Below the pieces are notes generated by a model. That model saw nothing but the letters and a program-made list of their open reading frames with translations. It searched no databases and had not been told where the DNA came from. Made by a program: the position numbers and the translations under genes. This document shows positions 6,518 to 11,404 of a stretch of 11,404 nt of DNA, piece by piece. The number at the start of each line of letters is the position of its first letter. Positions within the stretch are counted from its first letter, which is position 1. Origin of the DNA: SLFT01 sp964493075 (GTDB lineage: Bacteria; Hydrogenedentota; Hydrogenedentia; Hydrogenedentales; CAITNO01); NCBI GenBank assembly GCA_964493075.1, contig CAZBNU010000127.1, positions 1-11,404 of the forward strand, read 5' to 3'.

Positions 6518-8728
6518 TTGACTCACTCATTGCTAAAAGAAAGTTTGGAACTGGCCGTGTCCCGTTCTGGTGCGCCCGGCGCCGTTGCCTGCGTGGGCAT
6601 TGATGGTTCCCGCGTACTGGCAGAGGCGGTGGGGTATCGTCAATTGCACCCGAAGCGCGAAGCCACGACACTGGATACCATATACGACCTGGCGTCCCTG
6701 ACAAAGATGCTGGCCACCACAACGGCCGTTATGATATTGCGTGATGAAGACAAGTTGGATTTGGACCATCCCGTGTCCCGCTACATTCCATTGCCGAATA
6801 TGGATCGCTTCAAGATACGCCACCTGATAACCCATACCACGGGCCTGCCTGCATGGCGGCCCTGGTATCAGGAGGTGTCCGGATTTCTGGACTATCTGGA
6901 ACGCATTTCCGAGGCGGCGGGCGTATCCACGCCAGACCAGTCACGCACCTATTCGGACATGGGTTTTATCTTGCTGCGCAAGGTGGTGGAACAGGCGTCG
7001 CAGGATACGCTGGATAATTTTTGTACCCGCAAAATCTATAAGCCCCTGGGCATGAACGATACTATGTTCAAGCCGCCAAAGGAACTGCATACCCGATGTG
7101 CGCCGACGGAATACTGTTCCTGGCGCAAACGGGCGTTGCGTGGCGAAGTGCATGATGAGAATGCCTCTTCTGTAGGTGGTGTTTCGGGGCACGCGGGGCT
7201 GTTCAGCACTGTTCTTGATCTTGAAAAGTTTTGTGTGGCGTTGCTCAGCGGAAAAATTTTGTCTGAGGCAACAATGCGTGAAATCACCACCATAGGCGGG
7301 GTTCCCTTTTATCCCTGGCAGGGCATCGGCTGGTGGGTGGACCCCTGGGCGGTTGGTGCGAACGGGTATCTGCCTTCCCGCACCGCTTTTGGACACACCG
7401 GATTTACCGGTACCAGCATCTGGATGGATTGGTACACAAAACTTTACGTTATTCTGCTGAGCAATACCTGCCATCCCAGCCGGGAGGAACGCAACAACAC
7501 GGCTCTGCGCCGCACGTTCCATTCCCGCATCGCCGACGTATATTATCCCCGATGGTGCAACGCCCATACCGGCTTGGACAAACTGTTACGTAACGAATTC
7601 AAGGAAGTGCAGGGCAAGCGTCTGGCCTTGCTGACAAACAGCGCGGCAGTGGACCAGATGGGACGTACCATACTCGATGTGTTCGCCCTTAATAAAAGCC
7701 TTCAACTGAAATGCCTGTACAGTCCGGAGCATGGTCTGTTTGGGAAAGCGGAGGCAGGAGAAGGGGTGGCCTCGGAAACGGGCGCCATGCCCATTATCAG
7801 TCTCTATGGCGACCGCAAACAACCCAGCCGAGAAGAACTTGGCAAAATAGATTTGTTTGTTATTGATTTGCCTGATGTGGGATCCCGGTACTACACCTAC
7901 ATGGCTACCATGAAAGATTGTCTTGTCGCTTGCGCGGAAAACAACACGCCGGTGTTGTTGTTGGACCGGCCAAATCCTGTTGGCGGGCTTATCAATGAGG
8001 GACCGATCGCAACAAAAACTGGATCCCCTGTATGCGCCGCCCCTATTCCTGTTCGTCATGGCATGACCCTGGGTGAATTGGCGCTGTATTTCCAGAAGAC
8101 TGTGCTGGGAAACCGAAAACTTGATTTGACAGTACTCACTGCGGAAAACTGGTGGACAGATCTGCAGGCCACCGAGTCGTCGCTGCCGTGGCATGCGCCT
8201 TCCCCAAATATCCCCACAGCAGATGCGGCGTTAATGTATGTGGGTACCTGTCTTTTTGAAGGATTGAACATAAACGAGGGCAGGGGAACGGAGACGCCGT
8301 TTCTGGTCTGTGGTGCGCCCTGGCTGGATGCCGAGGCCGTCATCGGGGAAGTCGCGCCCGAAGAACGTGTTGGCTGCACTCTGGAGCCGGTACTTTACAT
8401 TCCCAAATCAATTCCAGGGAAAGCATCCAACCCAAAACACAAGGACAAATTGTGCCGGGGAATTCGATTTATTATTACCGAACGGCACGAATTGCGTCCT
8501 TTTACCATTGCCCTTGCTGTGATTTGTGCCATTCATCGAAAACACAAGGAACTGGTCTTTGATCCGTTTTTTGACACCCTTGCTGGCGGCCCCTGGTTGC
8601 GGGAACAGATTCTTGCAGGCCGGTCAGCCTCGGGAATCGTTATGGAAATCGCGCCAGCGTTGGTCAGGTTTGATGCCAGCCGTCCCAGGTTGTATACCAA
8701 CCTTCTCGAGCGGCGAAACAAACCGTAA
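6518..8728 (+). CDS. Serine beta-lactamase-fold amidase fused to DUF1343/NamZ exo-N-acetylmuramidase
   Basis: A 736-residue two-domain protein. I chose the TTG start at 6518 because AGGAG (6506-6510) sits 7 nt upstream and residue 1 then falls at the usual domain start; longer in-frame starts run back into the divergent hydrolase gene. Residues ~5-340 are a class C beta-lactamase/AmiE-type serine hydrolase: Ser60-x-x-Lys63 (SLTK), Tyr145-Ser-Asp and His293-Thr-Gly. Residues ~352-736 are a full DUF1343 domain (CAZy GH171): LALLTNSAAVDQMG, YSPEHGLFG with Glu404-His405, DLPDVGSRYYTYMATM, LLLDRPNPVGG, and HGMTLGELALYF. In Bacillus subtilis, AmiE (amidase removing the peptide from MurNAc) and NamZ (releasing non-reducing-end MurNAc) are separate gene products encoded close together and acting in muropeptide recycling. 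Here they are one chain, so a coupled peptidoglycan-scavenging role is inferred. No signal peptide is visible, which suggests a cytoplasmic location. The amidase half could instead be an esterase or D-peptidase. Confidence 0.88.
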   Translation: MTHSLLKESLELAVSRSGAPGAVACVGIDGSRVLAEAVGYRQLHPKREATTLDTIYDLASLTKMLATTTAVMILRDEDKLDLDHPVSRYIPLPNMDRFKIRHLITHTTGLPAWRPWYQEVSGFLDYLERISEAAGVSTPDQSRTYSDMGFILLRKVVEQASQDTLDNFCTRKIYKPLGMNDTMFKPPKELHTRCAPTEYCSWRKRALRGEVHDENASSVGGVSGHAGLFSTVLDLEKFCVALLSGKILSEATMREITTIGGVPFYPWQGIGWWVDPWAVGANGYLPSRTAFGHTGFTGTSIWMDWYTKLYVILLSNTCHPSREERNNTALRRTFHSRIADVYYPRWCNAHTGLDKLLRNEFKEVQGKRLALLTNSAAVDQMGRTILDVFALNKSLQLKCLYSPEHGLFGKAEAGEGVASETGAMPIISLYGDRKQPSREELGKIDLFVIDLPDVGSRYYTYMATMKDCLVACAENNTPVLLLDRPNPVGGLINEGPIATKTGSPVCAAPIPVRHGMTLGELALYFQKTVLGNRKLDLTVLTAENWWTDLQATESSLPWHAPSPNIPTADAALMYVGTCLFEGLNINEGRGTETPFLVCGAPWLDAEAVIGEVAPEERVGCTLEPVLYIPKSIPGKASNPKHKDKLCRGIRFIITERHELRPFTIALAVICAIHRKHKELVFDPFFDTLAGGPWLREQILAGRSASGIVMEIAPALVRFDASRPRLYTNLLERRNKP

Positions 8729-8736
8729 CCTGCGCG

Positions 8737-9525
8737 TCACGGGCCGATCAACGCGAGCATACCCTTGTGAATTGCACCGTTCGTGATGAGAACGCCCCGT
8801 TTCCCGTCGAACACTCGCAGGGGATGACCGTCCAGACGGGTTGCCACGGCGCCGGCCTCTTCGGCAATAAGTTGTGCCGCTGCAAAGTCCCACGGTTCCA
8901 ACCCTATGTGCAGAAAGCCGTCCACATCGCCGGAGGCTACCTGGCAGATGCCCATTACTGCGGCACCCTGGCAGCGCACCTGGCCCACCTGCCTGATAAT
9001 ATCGCCAGCATGCTTTATAAGGGAGCGCCGTTCCTCAGGCACGCCGAAATCTATTTCCACGCATGCTTCGTCAAGGTGCTGGACTGTAGATACCTTTAGT
9101 TTGTTGCCGTTGCAGTACGATCCGGAACCTGCCTCTGCAAGAAAAATGAGGTCGTTCAGGGGCATAAATACTCCCGCTGCCTGTGCAAAGCCATCTTGAA
9201 CAAGGGCGATGGAAATGCCGAAAGCGGGATTCAGACCGCGCACAAAATTGTAGGTGCCGTCTATGGGATCAATTACCCAGACCCGCGCATCAGCGTTTTC
9301 CGGGATGATATTGAGGCCGCTTTCCTCGCCGATTACAGGGGTGTCCGGGTATGCTGCTGCCGCCTGCTCCACGAAACGCTTTTGCAGGGTTAAGTCCACT
9401 TCCGTCAGTAGGTCGTTGGTGCCATTCTTGTTCGCCACAGCCAGCAGCTGCTTGTTGCTGAATTTTTCCAGGACATACTCGCTGTTGGAACGCAGAAATT
9501 TTTCTATGAAAGCGATTTCACTCAT
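8737..9525 (-). CDS. Inositol monophosphatase family phosphatase
   Basis: A 262-residue Mg2+-dependent phosphatase, the normal family length. ATG 9525 has AAAGGA (9535-9540) 9 nt upstream. Metal-binding motifs are complete: Glu67-Glu68 (GEES), Asp86-Pro-Ile-Asp89-Gly-Thr (DPIDGT) and Trp212-Asp213 (WDFAAA). A preceding TEVD (Thr41-Asp44) is also typical. Family members hydrolyse inositol-1-phosphate, histidinol phosphate, 3'-phosphoadenosine 5'-phosphate or fructose-1,6-bisphosphate, and sequence alone does not settle which. The overall pattern is closest to the SuhB/IMPase type. It is probably soluble and cytoplasmic. It is convergent with the amidase-NamZ gene; their stop codons are separated by only 8 bp, with no obvious terminator between them, so the two transcripts probably overlap. 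No histidine-biosynthesis or inositol gene lies nearby to indicate the substrate. Confidence 0.92.
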   Translation of the reverse strand: MSEIAFIEKFLRSNSEYVLEKFSNKQLLAVANKNGTNDLLTEVDLTLQKRFVEQAAAAYPDTPVIGEESGLNIIPENADARVWVIDPIDGTYNFVRGLNPAFGISIALVQDGFAQAAGVFMPLNDLIFLAEAGSGSYCNGNKLKVSTVQHLDEACVEIDFGVPEERRSLIKHAGDIIRQVGQVRCQGAAVMGICQVASGDVDGFLHIGLEPWDFAAAQLIAEEAGAVATRLDGHPLRVFDGKRGVLITNGAIHKGMLALIGP

Positions 9526-9622
9526 ACGTAAATATCCTTTGTACCCAATACCATCTAATTGTAATGGATTTCCTCAATCAATGCGTAGTTTTTGTGTATT
9601 CCCATTTTTATCGAAAAACGTC

Positions 9623-9636
9623 CTATGGTCTCATAG
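9623..9636. repeat. Inverted repeat upstream of CoA-transferase promoter
   Basis: CTATG-GTCT-CATAG is a perfect 5-bp dyad with a 4-nt centre immediately 5' of the candidate -35. It is a possible operator half-site pair. It has no downstream T-run and the stem is short, so a terminator is unlikely. Confidence 0.4.
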
Positions 9637-9667
9637 TTGCGAACGTACGGCCGTTTTCGGGTATACT
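9637..9667 (+). promoter_or_regulatory. Candidate promoter of CoA-transferase
   Basis: TTGCGA (9637-9642) and TATACT (9662-9667) resemble sigma70 -35 and -10 hexamers, but the 19-bp spacer is long. The -10 lies 52 bp before the GTG start and sits in CGGGTATACTC. A palindrome (9647-9654) lies in the spacer and an inverted repeat (9623-9636) abuts the -35, so repression or activation at this site is plausible. Confidence 0.45.
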
Positions 9668-9719
9668 CAATGAAAATTATGGTTGTTCTTAGTATGCGGA
9701 ATAATAAAGGGAGAGATTT

Positions 9720-11404
9720 GTGAATATCATTACCAAGGCAGCTGTGTTTACACATGTAATGCGGTGGCGGGCGACATGGGAGAAATATGACCTCCATTAT
9801 CCTGTTCCTGTAAAGGACAATCCGAAGTTTATGACGGCGTGGGATGCGGCACAACTTATCCCCGATGAAGCGGTTATTGGTACTTCGGGAATGGGTGGTA
9901 ATCAACGGCCTGCACTATTGTATTGGGCGGTTCGCGATCGCTTTAAGGCGGAAGGACACCCGAAAGATATCACTCTGATCGGAGTTGGCGGTCAGGGGGG
10001 ACGCGGCAGGGTGCCGGGTACTGCGGAAGAACTTGCCATTGAGGGCTTGTTGAAACGCACCATTACAGGCCATACCGAAACCTTCAAGGGGCAGCTGAAA
10101 CTTGCCCACGAGAAGAAGATGGAGTTGCAATGTTCCCTTATCGGCATGATTACACTGGTGCTGAAGGAGCAGATGGAAGGGCGCAACTATTATGTATGTG
10201 ACACGGGTACCGGGACATTTGTAGACCCACGAACCGGCAGAGGGACGGCAATTTGGCCGCCAGATGCGCCCCAGTACGTAGAGGTCACGGAAGATGGTCA
10301 GCTCAAGTATTCCCTGCCCTTTATAGACATCGCTTTGTTTAACGCGCCGGCAGCCGACCGTAAGGGTAATATCTATTTTAAGGAGGCGGCGGTTATTGGC
10401 GACAGTTACTCCATAGCAAAAGCGGCAAGACGCAATGGCGGACGTTCCATTGTTAATGTAGGTAAAATTGTTGAAGAGGGGCACGACAAGGAATTTCTAC
10501 CCGCAGAATTTGTGGATGCCATTGTGTACTGGCCTGAAACGGAACAGACGGCAACCATCAAGTATAAAAAGTATTGGGACTGCTTTACGCCTCACAGCAA
10601 GACACCTTTGGAAGAGGGACTCGCCAAGGCGCGCCAGATCAACAAAACCCTGGGTATTATGTCGCGTCGTAAGCCTATTGATGATGTGATGGCGCGGCTT
10701 GCCACCAAGGTTTTTGCCGACCATGCCAAAAAAGGCGACATCGTGGATATTGGTATTGGATTGCCCGAAGAAGTTGCACGGCTTTTGTATCACAGCGGCG
10801 TGATGAAAGAACTTAATATGCTCACGGAAGCGGGGGTATATGGCGGCGTTGCCGCACCGGGCGTATTTTTTGGCGCAGCGGTAAATCCGGAAAAGATAGT
10901 TCCTTCATCAGCGGCATTCGAGCGCATGTATGAGCGTCTGGACTGGGCAATTCTTGGTTTGCTGGAAGCCGATAGCAATGGCAATGTGAATGTGTCGAAC
11001 CGTGGAGAAGGCGTGTTGAACCATGTCGGTCCCGGCGGCTTCATTGATCTCATTACCTGCGCAAAAAATATCCTGTTTGTTAGTCCCTGGGGCGTCCGCG
11101 CCAAAATATCGGTGCAGGGTGACCATGTGAAGATACTGGAGCAGGGAAAATCCAAATTCGTGGACAAGGTCTATGAGATTACCTTTAACGGTCAGGAAGC
11201 CTTGAAACATGGGAAAAATGTGTACTATGTGTGTCATATAGGCGCTTTTCGTCTGACTGCTCGCGGCATGGAACTCATGTATGTCATGCCAGGCATAGAC
11301 CCGCAAAAAGACATTATTGATGCATGCCCTATGGATATTGTGCTGCCCGAGAGTGGCACTCCCATCGTCGTGGGCGCTGATGTGGTGACGGGTCAGGGGT
11401 TCAG
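9720..11404 (+). CDS. Family I acyl-CoA:carboxylate CoA-transferase, fused subunits (3' end outside window)
   Basis: An open frame of 561 codons runs off the right edge. GTG 9720 is chosen because GGGAG (9709-9713) lies 6 nt upstream and an in-frame TAA at 9705 excludes longer forms. The alpha-like half has AAQLIPDEAVIGTSGMGG (~residues 43-60), GTGTFVDPRTGRGT and ALFNAPAADRKGNIYFKEAA. The beta-like half (from ~340) has DIGIGLPEEVA, then LTEAGVYGG with Glu370 as the expected CoA-thioester nucleophile, LLEADSNGNVNVS and GPGGFIDL. This is the YdiF/propionate CoA-transferase architecture, which exchanges CoA between short-chain acyl-CoA and acetate or another carboxylate in fermentation or short-chain fatty-acid use. 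It is already longer than the usual ~515-540 residues, although PGIDPQKDI near the end suggests the C terminus is close. The substrate is not determinable. It is divergent from the phosphatase, with its own promoter. Confidence 0.9.
   Translation, partial: MNIITKAAVFTHVMRWRATWEKYDLHYPVPVKDNPKFMTAWDAAQLIPDEAVIGTSGMGGNQRPALLYWAVRDRFKAEGHPKDITLIGVGGQGGRGRVPGTAEELAIEGLLKRTITGHTETFKGQLKLAHEKKMELQCSLIGMITLVLKEQMEGRNYYVCDTGTGTFVDPRTGRGTAIWPPDAPQYVEVTEDGQLKYSLPFIDIALFNAPAADRKGNIYFKEAAVIGDSYSIAKAARRNGGRSIVNVGKIVEEGHDKEFLPAEFVDAIVYWPETEQTATIKYKKYWDCFTPHSKTPLEEGLAKARQINKTLGIMSRRKPIDDVMARLATKVFADHAKKGDIVDIGIGLPEEVARLLYHSGVMKELNMLTEAGVYGGVAAPGVFFGAAVNPEKIVPSSAAFERMYERLDWAILGLLEADSNGNVNVSNRGEGVLNHVGPGGFIDLITCAKNILFVSPWGVRAKISVQGDHVKILEQGKSKFVDKVYEITFNGQEALKHGKNVYYVCHIGAFRLTARGMELMYVMPGIDPQKDIIDACPMDIVLPESGTPIVVGADVVTGQGF

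Larger units (their letters stand above)
9526..9719. other. Divergent intergenic region between phosphatase and CoA-transferase
   Basis: A 194-bp AT-rich region serving two divergent genes. On the minus strand the only -10 candidate for the phosphatase is TACAAT (9563-9558), without a convincing -35. On the plus side are a dyad CTATG-GTCT-CATAG (9623-9636), TTGCGA (9637-9642), an 8-bp palindrome ACGGCCGT (9647-9654) and TATACT (9662-9667). No convincing open frame or RNA gene was seen. Confidence 0.5.

Noticed and set aside
6941..8194. Two minus-strand open frames of about 200 residues opposite the amidase-NamZ gene
   Set aside because: Both are antisense shadows; the plus-strand frame has catalytic motifs of two known domains throughout.
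8729..8760. CGCGT...ACGCG stem as a bidirectional terminator between convergent genes
   Set aside because: The stem is only 5 bp with a 13-nt loop and no T-run, and it lies mostly inside the phosphatase coding end.
9555..9905. 116-residue minus-strand open frame spanning the intergenic region and the start of the CoA-transferase
   Set aside because: It overlaps conserved CoA-transferase coding sequence and the candidate promoter, and its composition is not protein-like.

Overview
This is a stretch of bacterial chromosome of moderate GC (about 50-55% judged by eye). It looks like a scaffold from a draft or metagenome assembly, because it contains one run of exactly 100 N (5746-5845). Genes are densely packed with good Shine-Dalgarno sequences and one TTG and one GTG start. 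No rRNA, tRNA, CRISPR array, insertion sequence, attachment site or replication origin was seen. The gene content (large secreted multi-domain glycosidase, two-gene GMC dehydrogenase, peptidoglycan-recycling fusion, family I CoA-transferase) fits a heterotrophic Gram-negative bacterium of a little-cultured lineage, such as the PVC group or Hydrogenedentota. That placement is a weak guess.

Layout. (1) 3-725 (+): the C-terminal half of class II fumarase, cut by the window edge. (2) 831-3138 (+): a two-gene unit made of a four-helix membrane protein with a cytoplasmic helical tail and a GMC flavin oxidoreductase 25 bp downstream. Together they look like a membrane-tethered dehydrogenase. (3) 3205-6342 (-): a very large secreted protein with an amidotransferase-like N-terminal domain, a clan GH-A (beta/alpha)8 glycosidase core and a C-terminal beta-rich domain. 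It is interrupted by the N gap, which probably hides more than 100 bp. (4) 6518-8728 (+): a fusion of a serine beta-lactamase-fold amidase (AmiE-like) with a DUF1343/NamZ exo-N-acetylmuramidase. (5) 8737-9525 (-): an inositol-monophosphatase-family phosphatase, convergent with the fusion gene and only 8 bp from it. (6) 9720 to the window end (+): a fused alpha/beta family I CoA-transferase starting at GTG, cut by the window edge.

How the genes fit together. Strands alternate, so apart from the membrane-protein/GMC pair these are mostly single-gene transcription units with divergent or convergent neighbours. Every intergenic region is shorter than 200 bp. Four of them carry a TATA(C/G)T -10-like hexamer 40-56 bp before a start codon, and two of these share a longer block. 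The themes are carbon scavenging (secreted glycosidase, muropeptide breakdown) and central or fermentative metabolism (fumarase, CoA-transferase, GMC dehydrogenase).

The most notable items are the amidase-NamZ fusion, which joins two steps of muropeptide recycling in one chain without an evident signal peptide, and the putative membrane anchor/small subunit next to the GMC flavoprotein. Neither is claimed to be wholly new; both are testable architectures. I saw no clear previously undescribed multi-gene system.
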